Of a stretch of 48,978 nucleotides of DNA, positions 6,622-14,279 are shown piece by piece. The notes under the pieces are model-generated. The model worked only from the letters and a program-made list of their open reading frames with translations, did not search any database and had not been told where the DNA came from. Location: the IMG/VR virus record IMGVR_UViG_3300049259_000204, positions 1 through 48,978 of that record, one strand, 5' to 3'. Each line of letters opens with the position of its first letter. Within the stretch, counting starts at the first letter, position 1. Source of the DNA: a virus. A program made the position numbers and the translations under genes.

Positions 6622-6930
6622 CTAGATCTTTTCGACGTCGAGCAGCTTCCCGTGCTGATCCGGCGGTCCGTCCTCGGGATCGCGTGGGTGGCCGAAGTTC
6701 ATGGCCTCCCAGACCTCGTCCGGCGCGGGGACGTAGACGACTGGCCAGCCCACCACGTCCACGTCCGTCTCGGTCTCCATCGGCCCCCAGAGGTCGACGA
6801 TGTGCCACTTGGCGTCTTGGCCCTCCTGGTCCAGCAAGATCGCGTGCGCGAAGCCCTCGGGGGACCGCCGGACAGTGCCGTGCGGCAGCCTGTTCGCGTC
6901 GTCCACCGTGATGGTCGAGTTGGTGATCAC
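6622..6930 (-). CDS. hypothetical protein (102 aa)
   Basis: The GTG start at 6930 (MITNSTITVDDANRLPHGTV) overlaps the upstream stop by GTGA. Beta-rich N-terminal half and acidic/proline loop (DPEDGPPDQHG). No family recognised. Followed by a 120-base gap before the translocase-domain paralogue. That gap holds a possible weak promoter (TGGACA ... GATAGC on the minus strand, around 6580-6615) without the operator palindrome. Confidence 0.8.
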   Translation of the reverse strand: MITNSTITVDDANRLPHGTVRRSPEGFAHAILLDQEGQDAKWHIVDLWGPMETETDVDVVGWPVVYVPAPDEVWEAMNFGHPRDPEDGPPDQHGKLLDVEKI

Positions 6931-7157
6931 AAGTCCTCCGGCGGGGTCAGGAACGGCACCATGCCCATCTCGCGCTCGATCGGCGCGTCATCGCGCGGGG
7001 GACGGTCGACGATGATCTCCAGGCCGCCCCACGGGTCGAACACGATCCAGCGCTGCGCGAGCGCAGGGTCAGGGTGCTCGGGGTGCTGATCCGGCCAGAA
7101 CAGTGCAGCCGCGCCGCCCACGTCGTAGAACATACCGGGGATCCACTCACCGCTCAT
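6927..7157 (-). CDS. hypothetical protein (76 aa)
   Basis: Starts at the ATG at 7157 (MSGEWIPGMFYDVGGAAAL), overlapping the upstream stop by ATGA; the longer frame is rejected. It contains a Trp/Pro-rich centre (WPDQHPEHPDP, FDPWGGLEIIVDRPP). Function unknown. Confidence 0.8.
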   Translation of the reverse strand: MSGEWIPGMFYDVGGAAALFWPDQHPEHPDPALAQRWIVFDPWGGLEIIVDRPPRDDAPIEREMGMVPFLTPPEDL

Positions 7158-7585
7158 GCGCACTCCTCCTCGTCGATCGTGATGCCGAACAGCTCCTCCG
7201 CGACGTCCAGGTAGCCGTAGATCGCCACCAGCACGTCCTGCGTGCTGCCGAGGTAGGCCAGCGCGTGCAGACGGTGGTTGCCGTCCTCCAGCATCACCGC
7301 GCCCGACGCCGTGACGTCCACCTCCAGCCGTTCCCCGGGTGGCCAGTCGTGGTGGACCAGGTAGGCAATCCGCTCGGCATGAGCTTGCGCGCTGCACGGA
7401 CCGCGCATCCAGCTCCGCTCGGGCGGCTCGGGGTTCAGCCGCCCCTCGGCCAGCGCCGAGGTGACCTGATCGCGAGTGACCCCGCCCACGCTCCAGACAT
7501 CCACCTCGAAGGGCCTGAGCAGGTCGATGAGCACCGGCGCCGAGACGGTCGCCTGGCAGTGCTGGGGCCCGGCGTCGACCCTCAT
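7154..7585 (-). CDS. ParB/sulfiredoxin-fold protein (143 aa)
   Basis: Start at the ATG at 7585 (MRVDAGPQHCQATV), ATGA overlap with the gene upstream. The motif MLEDGNHRLHAL (residues 98-109) is the D-G-x-H-R signature of ParB N-terminal / sulfiredoxin-like folds, which bind or hydrolyse nucleotides (CTP in ParB). It lacks the ParB HTH domain, so partitioning is unlikely. One gene away lies a second ParB-fold protein (7809-8618) with DGQHR. Possibly both act in DNA modification or a toxin-like nucleotide reaction. Confidence 0.75.
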   Translation of the reverse strand: MRVDAGPQHCQATVSAPVLIDLLRPFEVDVWSVGGVTRDQVTSALAEGRLNPEPPERSWMRGPCSAQAHAERIAYLVHHDWPPGERLEVDVTASGAVMLEDGNHRLHALAYLGSTQDVLVAIYGYLDVAEELFGITIDEEECA

Positions 7586-7809
7586 CCCTGCTCTTCCTTC
7601 GCGGAGTTGATCATGTTCTTGTACGCCTCGTTCACGTCCTGGCTTTCGACGTTCGCGTACGCCAGCGCGAGCGCCATGAGCAAGGCGTCGGACTGGTTCA
7701 CCCGGCGGCGGAGCTTGTGCTGCACGTATAGCTGCCACTGGGTCAACGTGGCTCGCGCGTCGCTCTTGAGCGAGATGCTGGTGTAGCCGTAGCGGTTGTC
7801 GTCGGCCAT
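7582..7809 (-). CDS. small ribbon-helix-helix-like protein (75 aa)
   Basis: ATG at 7809 (a GTG at 7812 is also possible). After a short beta stretch (YGYTSISLKSDARATL) come two helices (LTQWQLYVQHKL and QSDALLMALALAY), the order expected of a ribbon-helix-helix DNA-binding protein. Its position between two ParB-fold genes fits a DNA-binding partner role. Fold assignment tentative. Confidence 0.7.
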   Translation of the reverse strand: MADDNRYGYTSISLKSDARATLTQWQLYVQHKLRRRVNQSDALLMALALAYANVESQDVNEAYKNMINSAKEEQG

Positions 7810-8618
7810 CACGCCAGCTTGAAGTGGTCGTCGGTCAGCTCGGTCAGGCCCTTGAGCGCGAGGACCTTGATCTTCTTCCCCTCGCGCTTAGCGTTCCAGG
7901 CCTTGGCCCCGGCGGCCAGGAACGGCTTCACCGGCTTCTCGCCGCCCTTCTGCGCGGAGCGGATGATCAACGCCCGCAGGGCCAGCTCGGGGTCCCCAGC
8001 GTGTAGCCCCTCGCCGTTGCGCACGCCCTCCCAGAACTCCAGGGCCGTGGCCGCGTCGATCCGGAAGGTGAGGAAGTACAGGCAGCCGAAGGCGGCCGGG
8101 AGGGCGCCGATCTCGTTGCGCAGGCCCATGCCGTAGCGCACGGCCTGGCCCATTGCGTCGCGGTTCTGGATGACGTAGTCGACGATCTCGGCGTCGGTGG
8201 GCTTGTAGACCTCACCCCGGACCTCTTCGACCTCCCACAGCAGCACAAGCCGGGTGACGGCCTGGGCCGACTTCGCCGACGGGATGCCGTGGCCCATGGT
8301 CAGCTCGTCGGAGGCAGACCGGCGCCGGTTCTTGTCCATCTTGAACCGGTCTTCGCGAGCGATGTTCTCGACGATGATGAATTCGAGCGTCACGCCCGCA
8401 TCGATCAGCGCGCTCAGCCGGTGCTGGCCGTCGATCAGGTGGCCCTCGGTGTCGAACTTGATCGTCTCGCCGATGTTGGGGAACTGGCCGTTGCGCATGT
8501 CGCGGGCGAGCTTGCTAACCCAGGTCGGCGAGATCTTCCGGTTCTCGTTGTTCGTCGCCAGCCACTTCTTCGCCAGCTGGGGCGTCACCGGGATCTTGCG
8601 GTGCTTGATATCGCTCAA
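7809..8618 (-). CDS. ParB/DndB-like domain protein (269 aa)
   Basis: Uses a TTG start at 8618 with GGAGA 7 bases upstream, in the leader of the promoter at 8658-8686. Residues 15-90 carry the ParB-like core: NRKISPTWVSKLARDM, then LIDGQHRLSAL (61-71) and VTLEFIIVENI. This arrangement is common in phage proteins annotated as ParB-like or DndB-like. The C-terminal 180 residues are helical and lack a recognised catalytic motif. The rare start codon may keep expression low. Function uncertain. Confidence 0.85.
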   Translation of the reverse strand: MSDIKHRKIPVTPQLAKKWLATNNENRKISPTWVSKLARDMRNGQFPNIGETIKFDTEGHLIDGQHRLSALIDAGVTLEFIIVENIAREDRFKMDKNRRRSASDELTMGHGIPSAKSAQAVTRLVLLWEVEEVRGEVYKPTDAEIVDYVIQNRDAMGQAVRYGMGLRNEIGALPAAFGCLYFLTFRIDAATALEFWEGVRNGEGLHAGDPELALRALIIRSAQKGGEKPVKPFLAAGAKAWNAKREGKKIKVLALKGLTELTDDHFKLA

Positions 8619-8657
8619 GACGGGGTCTCCATTCCCTCCGGTGCGGGGTACCCGATC

Positions 8658-8686
8658 AGACTACCCGATCAGGTAGGTTCTGACCA
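8658..8686 (-). promoter_or_regulatory. promoter/operator copy 4
   Basis: Minus strand: -35 TGGTCA, 17-bp spacer, -10 TAGTCT. Palindrome CTACCTGATCGGGTAG at 8661-8676. An extra direct half-copy (TACCCGATCAG, 8649-8659) sits immediately downstream. Drives the ParB-fold operon down to the terminator at 5191-5228. Confidence 0.75.
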
Positions 8687-8770
8687 GAGAATCTCCGCTT
8701 TCCCAGCATAAAACGCATCGTGGCTACAGAATGTCACATAGCCCTTGAGCTGCGGAAAGTGTCGGGTCTC

Positions 8771-8797
8771 CTCCAGGGTCTACCTCGGCACCTGGAG
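8771..8797 (-). terminator. probable hairpin terminator
   Basis: CTCCAGG / CCTGGAG (8771-8777 with 8791-8797) about 25 bases downstream of the stop at 8822. The 145-base gap between this operon and promoter copy 4 holds nothing else that I can identify. Confidence 0.5.
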
Positions 8798-8821
8798 ATC
8801 AATTACTACTCTCTGTGATTT

Positions 8822-9166
8822 CTACAAGAAACGCTCGATCGTGCCGTCGGGAAGCACCAGCTTCGTGTAGTGCTCGCGGGCCACTCGGCACAGCTTGGGC
8901 TTGCGCAGATGCAGTCGGGCGGCCGCGCGCGCCTCGTTGAGCGAGTGCCCGAAGAACTCGCATTCGCTCTCCACCTCGATGTGCGGGAAGAAGCCCACCG
9001 GCAGCCGGACCACGCACGGCACGATGACCCTGATCGTGCCCTCTGACCAGGTGCGCGGCGGGGCGATGGTCGGCCAGGCCTTGGGGTCGTTGTCCCGGTT
9101 CAGGCGCCAGCAGATGCCGCACTCGCAGGAGGGCGGATCGAGGAAGATGTCCGGGGCCGCCGTCAC
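8822..9166 (-). CDS. hypothetical protein with CxCxxC motif (114 aa)
   Basis: GTG start at 9166, GTGA overlap with the upstream gene. The N-terminus MTAAPDIFLDPPSCECGICW has CxCxxC (residues 14-19), a likely metal site. The middle is beta-rich (TIRVIVPCVVRLPVGFF) and the C-terminus basic. Last gene of the lipoprotein operon. Function unknown. Confidence 0.8.
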   Translation of the reverse strand: MTAAPDIFLDPPSCECGICWRLNRDNDPKAWPTIAPPRTWSEGTIRVIVPCVVRLPVGFFPHIEVESECEFFGHSLNEARAAARLHLRKPKLCRVAREHYTKLVLPDGTIERFL

Positions 9167-9372
9167 TCCGGGTGCCGCTCGAACCAGGCGTTGAGCGCTT
9201 CGCGTAGCGCGTCCAGTTCCGATGCAGCGTCACCGGCGCGGTCGATGATCTCCTGGGCGTCCGGCCAATTCGCGGCGACCTCCTTGATCTCCTCGACGTC
9301 GATGGCCGCGAGCAGAACATGATCCACGTCCTCCTCCAGTGGGCCGCTCTTGCGCAGCTCCTCGCGGCTCAC
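9163..9372 (-). CDS. acidic helical protein (69 aa)
   Basis: GTG start at 9372 in a GTGA overlap, stop in a GTGA overlap. Acidic helix (LEEDVDHVLLAAIDVEEIKE) and a second amphipathic helix (ASELDALREALNAWFERH). No family recognised. Confidence 0.75.
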   Translation of the reverse strand: MSREELRKSGPLEEDVDHVLLAAIDVEEIKEVAANWPDAQEIIDRAGDAASELDALREALNAWFERHPE

Positions 9373-9635
9373 CGACGCTCACCGGCCAGCTTGCGGATGG
9401 TCAGCCGGTTGCGCATCTCCTCGGCGAACTCGTGGTACTGCGGGTCGAAGCTGGCCAGCACGTTGACGTGCTCATCGCACACGCTCAGCCTGCCGTCGAA
9501 CTCGACCTCGACGGTGAACGGCTCGCCGACCGGCCTCGGCTCCGGCCGATAGTCGTGCACGGTGACGGGCTCACGAGAGCCGATCGCGGTGAAGGAGTAG
9601 TCCGAGCGTGTGGGGCGCAGCGGTTCGGAGATCAT
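9369..9635 (-). CDS. hypothetical protein (88 aa)
   Basis: Start at the ATG at 9635 (MISEPLRPTRSDYSFTAIG), ATGA overlap upstream. Beta-rich centre (EPFTVEVEFDGRLSVC) and basic C-terminus (RLTIRKLAGERR). Function unknown. Confidence 0.75.
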   Translation of the reverse strand: MISEPLRPTRSDYSFTAIGSREPVTVHDYRPEPRPVGEPFTVEVEFDGRLSVCDEHVNVLASFDPQYHEFAEEMRNRLTIRKLAGERR

Positions 9636-9844
9636 GCTGGTCCCGATCCCTTCGGCGCGCGGCCGTGCGCCAGCTCGTTGTTGACCCAGCTCGTCATGGC
9701 CTGGTTCGGCCCGGCGAAGTTCGCGTGGTCGATGCAGACGAGGTAGCCGTTGACCACGGTCAGTGCGGCATCCAGCCAGGCCGCCGGGCGCTCTCCGGGT
9801 TCGAGGAAGAGGCACACGCTGCATCGCAGCGGCTGGCCCTTCAC
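9632..9844 (-). CDS. small Cys-containing protein (70 aa)
   Basis: The GTG at 9844 overlaps the upstream zinc-ribbon gene by GTGA. The N-terminus MKGQPLRCSVCLFLEPGE has CxxC, and C37-H40 (LVCIDHANF) may complete a Cys3His zinc site. Unknown function. Confidence 0.75.
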   Translation of the reverse strand: MKGQPLRCSVCLFLEPGERPAAWLDAALTVVNGYLVCIDHANFAGPNQAMTSWVNNELAHGRAPKGSGPA

Positions 9845-10098
9845 GCCGACGCTCCGAGGATGGCTCGGGCGAAGGCGAGAGCCTGCGGGCCGACGTCGAA
9901 CGACGTGGTCAGCTCGGCGGTGGCCGCAGCGTGATCGGCTCGGATCGCCTCGTTGCGGTGCCGGGAGGGGATGAGCACACCCCGAGTGCCGCCGCAGCGG
10001 TGGCAGGTGTGCTTCCAGGTCAGGCTGGCGCCGTGGCGCTTCCACCCGCACTGGGCGCACACCCACGTACCGCACACGGGGCACTCGGGGATGGTCAT
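9841..10098 (-). CDS. double zinc-ribbon protein (85 aa)
   Basis: Begins MTIPECPVCGTWVCAQCGWK. The cysteine pairs CPVC, CAQC and CHRC in the first 36 residues are typical zinc knuckles; the remainder is helical and Ala-rich. Likely nucleic-acid or protein binding. Overlaps the lipoprotein gene as TGATG. Confidence 0.8.
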   Translation of the reverse strand: MTIPECPVCGTWVCAQCGWKRHGASLTWKHTCHRCGGTRGVLIPSRHRNEAIRADHAAATAELTTSFDVGPQALAFARAILGASA

Positions 10099-10400
10099 CA
10101 GCGAGAGCAGCGCGGGTCGGCGAGCTTGACCAGCGTGACGGTGGAGGTCAGGCCGCCGCCGTTCTGGCCACCGGCGGTGTCCGAGCCTCGCGAGGTGACG
10201 GCGAGCGAGTCGCCTGCGGTGTTGCAGAACTCGATGACGTTGCGGAAGCCGTCCGGCAGCTGGTAGGCGCCGACGATCTTCGGCGGCTTGACGTTGGCCG
10301 GGAGCGGGTCCGGACCGGACTGCTGGGACAGACCGGCGCAGCCACTCAGGGCGAACAACGCGCCGATGGCGCTGGCGCCGATGGCGATCTTCTTGTTCAT
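10098..10400 (-). CDS. lipoprotein (100 aa)
   Basis: An N-terminal signal of lipoprotein type: basic start MNKK, hydrophobic core, and lipobox LSGC with the cysteine at residue 21. The mature part is Pro/Gly-rich and ends TLVKLADPRCSR with a second conserved-looking Cys pair (FCN ... RC). It would be exported and anchored in the outer face of the membrane. Phage lipoproteins of this kind often block superinfection or adsorption; that role is inferred. It is the first gene after the promoter at 10440-10468, with leader CCGCATCGGAGGAGC. Confidence 0.85.
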   Translation of the reverse strand: MNKKIAIGASAIGALFALSGCAGLSQQSGPDPLPANVKPPKIVGAYQLPDGFRNVIEFCNTAGDSLAVTSRGSDTAGGQNGGGLTSTVTLVKLADPRCSR

Positions 10401-10439
10401 GGGGTGCTCCTCCGATGCGGGGCAGGTAGATATGGGTAG

Positions 10440-10468
10440 ACCCTACCCGAGTGGGTAGGGTCGGTCAA
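10440..10468 (-). promoter_or_regulatory. promoter/operator copy 5
   Basis: Minus strand: -35 TTGACC, 17-bp spacer, -10 TAGGGT. Palindrome CTACCCACTCGGGTAG at 10443-10458. Drives the lipoprotein operon. Confidence 0.85.
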
Positions 10469-10476
10469 GCGGTGGT

Positions 10477-10767
10477 TCAGCTCAGCGCCTTCAGGATCGC
10501 GGCCTCGATGTCGTCGATGAGAATCAGCGCGGTGTCGGAAGCGGGATCACCCTCCCAGGGCTTGTGCCCCGCACGCTGCTCCTCCAACACCGTGAGCGCG
10601 GCCTGGACAGCCTCGAAGGCCTTGCCCCCGACTTCGCCCCGGACCACGGAGATACTCGCGTCCGGGGGCAGCTGAGAGCCCCAACCGGTGGCGCTCAGGT
10701 TGACGTACTCCTGCTCGCGGGCGTAGTCGCGCAGCCGCTGCCGCGCCATGCTGATGCCGTCGGTCAT
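10477..10767 (-). CDS. hypothetical helical protein (96 aa)
   Basis: Begins MTDGISMARQRLRDYAREQE, ATGA overlap upstream. Helical with an acidic C-terminal helix (TALILIDDIEAAILKALS). Last gene of the three-gene operon starting at 11800. Unknown function. Confidence 0.75.
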   Translation of the reverse strand: MTDGISMARQRLRDYAREQEYVNLSATGWGSQLPPDASISVVRGEVGGKAFEAVQAALTVLEEQRAGHKPWEGDPASDTALILIDDIEAAILKALS

Positions 10768-11024
10768 CCCTGCATCTCCCTCTTGATCACTTTGAGTAGT
10801 CGCCGGGCGAGGTTCTGCTGGCCCACCACGAGCCCGTGTGCGAAGTCGTTGGGCGCGTCCTCGGCGCGCAGCATGGCGACCTCGCCGAGGATGTCCAGCG
10901 CAGCCCCCATCGCGTCCATCTGCCGGTCGGCGACGGCCTTCACCTCACCCAGCTCCAGCACGTCCATCAGCGACTGGGCGGAGGCCACGATCTCGTCGTG
11001 GTCCGGGTGCCGGGGCGCGCTCAC
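10764..11024 (-). CDS. helical hypothetical protein (86 aa)
   Basis: The GTG at 11024 overlaps the upstream stop by GTGA. The protein (MSAPRHPDHDEIVASAQSLM...) is all-helical and resembles four-helix or coiled-coil adaptors. No family recognised. Longer frames into the upstream gene are shadows. Confidence 0.75.
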   Translation of the reverse strand: MSAPRHPDHDEIVASAQSLMDVLELGEVKAVADRQMDAMGAALDILGEVAMLRAEDAPNDFAHGLVVGQQNLARRLLKVIKREMQG

Positions 11025-11800
11025 TTGACCGGAGCCCTGCGGTAGAGCGCCACCATGCGCGCGGTCTCGTCTCGGGCGTCGTACTCGGGAAGCGTGCGCA
11101 CGAGGGTGTAGTTCACGACTGCTCCGGAGGCATTGACCACGCGGATGTCCGGGTGGACCTGGTCGGACTTGGCCAGTTCTCCGCGATCCTCGTCGAGCAG
11201 CGTGTACATCGGCTCGGGCACCGGCGGCTTGGGCTTCTCTTGCTCGGCGACGTCCTCTACGTTGCGGTAGCAGGTGCGGCTGGTGATGCCGTAGGCACCC
11301 GGGCCGAACTCGGAGACCGGGAGACCCTCGCGCTGGTAGCGCCGCGACGAGCCGTCCGCGCCGACGTAGTCGAAGAACTTCAGGTTGAACGGCTCGGTGC
11401 CGCTCCACAGCACCTCGGCCGTCTCGGCGTCGAGCAGCTCGTACCGGTGCATCTCGGGCTCGGGCTCGACCGGCAGGAAGGCGCGGGCGATGCTCTCGCG
11501 CACGTCCTCGGGCAGTTCCAGCATCACCGCGTCCACGACCAGGTTCGGCGCGTAGTTGCGGGTCAGCTCGTGCACGGCGCCGCGCAGCTTCTGCGGCAGG
11601 CCGGTGCCGTCCTGGATGACATCCCAGTCGGGCTTCAGCACTCCGGTGGGGAGTGCAGACAAGGTCACGCCGTCGTCGATCAGGTGCTGGAGTACCTTGC
11701 GGCGCTCCTCGGGCTCCAGGCGCTTGATGGACTCGATGGCCACCGTCCTGCCGGTGAACAGCCGATGCAGGGTCTCCAGGCTGGCGATCAATTCGGTCAC
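11021..11800 (-). CDS. hypothetical protein (259 aa)
   Basis: GTG start at 11800 behind CCGCATTGGAGGCCCACAA. The N-terminal third is helical (LETLHRLFTGRTVAIES ... PEERRKVLQHLID). The rest is beta-rich with Pro/Glu linkers. Unrecognised. It is one of few genes with the CCGCAYYGGAGG leader but without an operator copy. The 105 bases upstream hold the terminator at 11882-11900 and a TTGCGC that could be a -35, so it may have a constitutive promoter. Confidence 0.8.
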   Translation of the reverse strand: MTELIASLETLHRLFTGRTVAIESIKRLEPEERRKVLQHLIDDGVTLSALPTGVLKPDWDVIQDGTGLPQKLRGAVHELTRNYAPNLVVDAVMLELPEDVRESIARAFLPVEPEPEMHRYELLDAETAEVLWSGTEPFNLKFFDYVGADGSSRRYQREGLPVSEFGPGAYGITSRTCYRNVEDVAEQEKPKPPVPEPMYTLLDEDRGELAKSDQVHPDIRVVNASGAVVNYTLVRTLPEYDARDETARMVALYRRAPVK

Positions 11801-11881
11801 TTGTGGGCCTCCAATGCGGCGTTAATGCGGGGATGAAGTCATCTTCTTTGTAAGACTTTGTGGTGCGCAATGTAGCAAGAA

Positions 11882-11900
11882 GTCCCTGCGAATGCAGGAC
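11882..11900 (-). terminator. hairpin terminator with T-run
   Basis: GTCCTGC ATTC GCAGGGAC on the minus strand (one bulged base), followed by TTCTT, starting 6 bases after the stop at 11906. Closes the operon from the promoter at 13762-13791. Confidence 0.65.
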
Positions 11901-11905
11901 GCCTC

Positions 11906-12454
11906 TTAGATGATTTCCTTGAGGTCCGTCATGACCTCGTACAGCTCCTCGCGGCTTTTCTCCATCTCGGCCGCTAGGTGCCCCTCGGTGTCCTGCGTCC
12001 TCCCCTTGATCACGGCCAGCTCGGTGAGCGTCGAGACCGTGCTGTAGAGGGCGATGCGGGCCGCCAGCGTGACCCGGCCGTCGTCAGTGGACAGCGAGGT
12101 GATGCCGTCCTCCCTGCACGCGTCCACTATGTTCATCGCGCTGTTGAGCGCGTGCTGGACCGGAGTGGGCTTCTCGGGCTCGACCAAACCGGCCTTGACC
12201 AGCCAGCTGTCCAGCTCGCGCTCGGCATGCGCCTGAGCATCGGCCAGCCTCATCAGCTTCAGGGTCTCCTGCTTGCCATCCACCGTGTGGTAGGTCAGCG
12301 CGTAGGGCAGCTCGTAGTACTCGATCTTCACGCCGTCGTAAGCCCTGGGGTCGCGCGCGGTAAGTCGCAGGGTGAAGAACTTGACCCGGCCGCGCACGCC
12401 CACCCAGGCGTGCTCGCCCTCCAGCTTGCGCCAGCCGATCTTGGGTTCACTCAT
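11906..12454 (-). CDS. hypothetical protein (182 aa)
   Basis: Begins MSEPKIGWRKLEGEHAWVGV. The first ~75 residues are beta-rich (VKFFTLRLTARDPRAYDG, YYELPYALTYHTVDG); the rest is helical, ending in a charged helix. No family recognised. ATGA overlap with the gene upstream. Confidence 0.8.
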   Translation of the reverse strand: MSEPKIGWRKLEGEHAWVGVRGRVKFFTLRLTARDPRAYDGVKIEYYELPYALTYHTVDGKQETLKLMRLADAQAHAERELDSWLVKAGLVEPEKPTPVQHALNSAMNIVDACREDGITSLSTDDGRVTLAARIALYSTVSTLTELAVIKGRTQDTEGHLAAEMEKSREELYEVMTDLKEII

Positions 12455-12795
12455 GATCGAACCTTCTCTTCCAGGTAGACGTTGCCCTCCCAGGTCGTGC
12501 CGATGCCGTACCGGCCCAGCTCGATCCGCTGGTCTTCGGTCAGGCCGGGGAAACGGGTCAGGTCACGCGCGCTGTTGCGTAGCGCGATGCGGGTGCGCTC
12601 CGTCGCCGCGTCGATGTGCCGGTCGGCGCCCTGGCGGATGCTGGCATTGAAGCCCCGGTCGAAGAAGCTCAGGAAGCGGCCGAACTTGTTCCGCTCGTAG
12701 TTCGCCTCAAAGCCAGCCAGGGCTCGGGCGAGGATGTCCTGCTGAGCCTGCTCGTTCTCGTTGCGCAGGCGCAGCAGCTCGCGGTAGTCGCTCAT
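12451..12795 (-). CDS. charged helical protein (114 aa)
   Basis: Begins MSDYRELLRLRNENEQAQQD. Strongly helical and charged over its first 90 residues, likely coiled-coil. The C-terminal segment is GRYGIGTTWEGNVYLEEK. It starts 2 bases after the upstream stop (TGATCATG). Unknown function. Confidence 0.8.
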   Translation of the reverse strand: MSDYRELLRLRNENEQAQQDILARALAGFEANYERNKFGRFLSFFDRGFNASIRQGADRHIDAATERTRIALRNSARDLTRFPGLTEDQRIELGRYGIGTTWEGNVYLEEKVRS

Positions 12796-12797
12796 GA

Positions 12798-13304
12798 TCA
12801 GTTCACCTCTCGCTCGACCTCGACGCCGAGGTCCTCCTGAGCCTGCTGGACGATGTCGATCATCGTGTCCAGGAGGTTGAGCGCTCTGTAGTACTCGGGG
12901 TCCTTGCCCATCTGCTCCAGGGACTTGAGCTGGGCCTTCAGGAACTCGCCGAAGACCATCAGGGCCTGAGTGGCCACGTACCCGGCGCGCTGCTCGTCGG
13001 TCTCGCCGTCCTTGAACCAGCGCACCTCGCTCCGAAGACGCTCAACCAGCTCCTGCGCGAGGGTGTTCTCTTCCTCGTGCTCCTCGGGCAGCGCGAGGCC
13101 CGTCTGCTCCGCGAATTCGGCCAGCACCTTCTCGGCGATCGCGCGCGACTTCGTAACGTTGCCGCAAGTGTGCATCGCACCGGTCCAGATGAACTTGAGG
13201 CTCCAGTCGGAGCTGTTCGGGGTGGCCAGGAAGGCACTTCGGGTCCCGACCTTGCCGAGCCAGCCGAGCGCGGCGCTCTGGTACTCCCAGATGATGCGTC
13301 CCAT
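12798..13304 (-). CDS. hypothetical protein (168 aa)
   Basis: Begins MGRIIWEYQSAALGWLGKVG. Beta start, then helices with acidic blocks (LPEEHEEENTLAQELVERL). Contains H-T-C (AMHTCGNVTK). No family recognised. Spaced 2 bases from both neighbours by TGATCATG junctions. Confidence 0.8.
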   Translation of the reverse strand: MGRIIWEYQSAALGWLGKVGTRSAFLATPNSSDWSLKFIWTGAMHTCGNVTKSRAIAEKVLAEFAEQTGLALPEEHEEENTLAQELVERLRSEVRWFKDGETDEQRAGYVATQALMVFGEFLKAQLKSLEQMGKDPEYYRALNLLDTMIDIVQQAQEDLGVEVEREVN

Positions 13305-13306
13305 GA

Positions 13307-13726
13307 TCAGATCTCCTCGGGGGTGTAGGTGACCTGGTAGGTCTTCTGGTCGTAGTCGCTGGTGCCGATGTGCACCCAGGTGCGCGCCGGGATGTGCTGT
13401 TCCGTGCGGCCGTTGACCAGGTACTTCGGCGAGTCGGTCCAGACGGCGTAGCGCTTGTCCCCGCTCGGCGAGGCCACGATCATGCCCGGGAAGGCCAGCA
13501 GGCCACCCTGCACGCGCAGCGCGGTCAGATACGGGTCGCCGTCCTTGGCCAGCTGGATGCTGCGCTGGTTGACGTACATGTGCGCCTCATCGGCCAGCGC
13601 CAGGGCCTGGGCTTTGTTCTCGGCCGAGATGTAGTAGCCACCCTGGGAGAAGCGCAGGCCGAACATGGTGCCGATCACGTGGGGCAACGGGTCGTTGCTC
13701 TCGCGGGAGCGAAAGATCTTGGTCAT
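13307..13726 (-). CDS. hypothetical protein (139 aa), first gene of operon
   Basis: Begins MTKIFRSRESNDPLPHVIG behind CCGCACCGGAGGTCGCA. Alternating strands and one helix (KAQALALADEAHMYVNQRS) suggest a compact alpha/beta domain. Unrecognised. First of four genes ending at the terminator 11882-11900. Confidence 0.8.
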   Translation of the reverse strand: MTKIFRSRESNDPLPHVIGTMFGLRFSQGGYYISAENKAQALALADEAHMYVNQRSIQLAKDGDPYLTALRVQGGLLAFPGMIVASPSGDKRYAVWTDSPKYLVNGRTEQHIPARTWVHIGTSDYDQKTYQVTYTPEEI

Positions 13727-13761
13727 TGCGACCTCCGGTGCGGTCTCGAACTGATACGCCC

Positions 13762-13791
13762 ACCCTACCTGAATGGGTAGGGTGGGCGCAA
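13762..13791 (-). promoter_or_regulatory. promoter/operator copy 6
   Basis: Minus strand: -35 TTGCGC, 18-bp spacer, -10 TAGGGT. Palindrome CTACCCATTCAGGTAG at 13765-13780. This is the only copy with the mismatch in the -10-proximal half. Confidence 0.75.
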
Positions 13792-13795
13792 GGGC

Positions 13796-13999
13796 TCAGC
13801 TACGCGGGAAGGCGCTGATGTACTGCACGGCCACCGCGTCGGTGTCCGGCTGCTCGTCGAGGTCGATGAACGAACTGGTGACCACGTAGAAGTGGCCGCC
13901 GGTCCGGAAGACCGTGCCCTCGGGGAGCAGCGGGTACAGCTCGTGGCGCTCGTCGAAGCCGCCGCCGGGGGTCTCGATGCTGATGTAGGTGTCGAACAT
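13796..13999 (-). CDS. hypothetical protein (67 aa)
   Basis: Begins MFDTYISIETPGGGFDERHE behind GAGGAGGCCACC. Beta-rich (GTVFRTGGHFYVVTSSFIDL). Second gene after the promoter at 14280-14308. Unknown function. Confidence 0.75.
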   Translation of the reverse strand: MFDTYISIETPGGGFDERHELYPLLPEGTVFRTGGHFYVVTSSFIDLDEQPDTDAVAVQYISAFPRS

Positions 14000-14009
14000 G
14001 GTGGCCTCC

Positions 14010-14243
14010 TCAGGCGTCGATGCGCAGGTGCTTGTTGGCGGCGTCGTGGGCCGGGCCCACCGGGATCTCGATCTGGGCGCCGTAGTCGTAGTGCTCGCCG
14101 GGGTCGATGACCATCATGATCACGATCGCCGCACCCTGCTCCTGCACGACCTCCTGCACCTCGAAGCAGGCGTGCAACTCGACGTCGATGACGCTGTGGC
14201 CCACCAGGTCGGCGGTGGCGGTCTCGGCGGTGAGCATCTGCAT
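14010..14243 (-). CDS. hypothetical protein (77 aa)
   Basis: Begins MQMLTAETATADLVGHSV behind CCGCACCGGAGGCCAAG. Hydrophobic central strand AAIVIMMVID and several His. First gene after promoter copy 7. Unknown function. Confidence 0.75.
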   Translation of the reverse strand: MQMLTAETATADLVGHSVIDVELHACFEVQEVVQEQGAAIVIMMVIDPGEHYDYGAQIEIPVGPAHDAANKHLRIDA

Positions 14244-14279
14244 CTTGGCCTCCGGTGCGGCTTGGCTGGTGATACCTGA

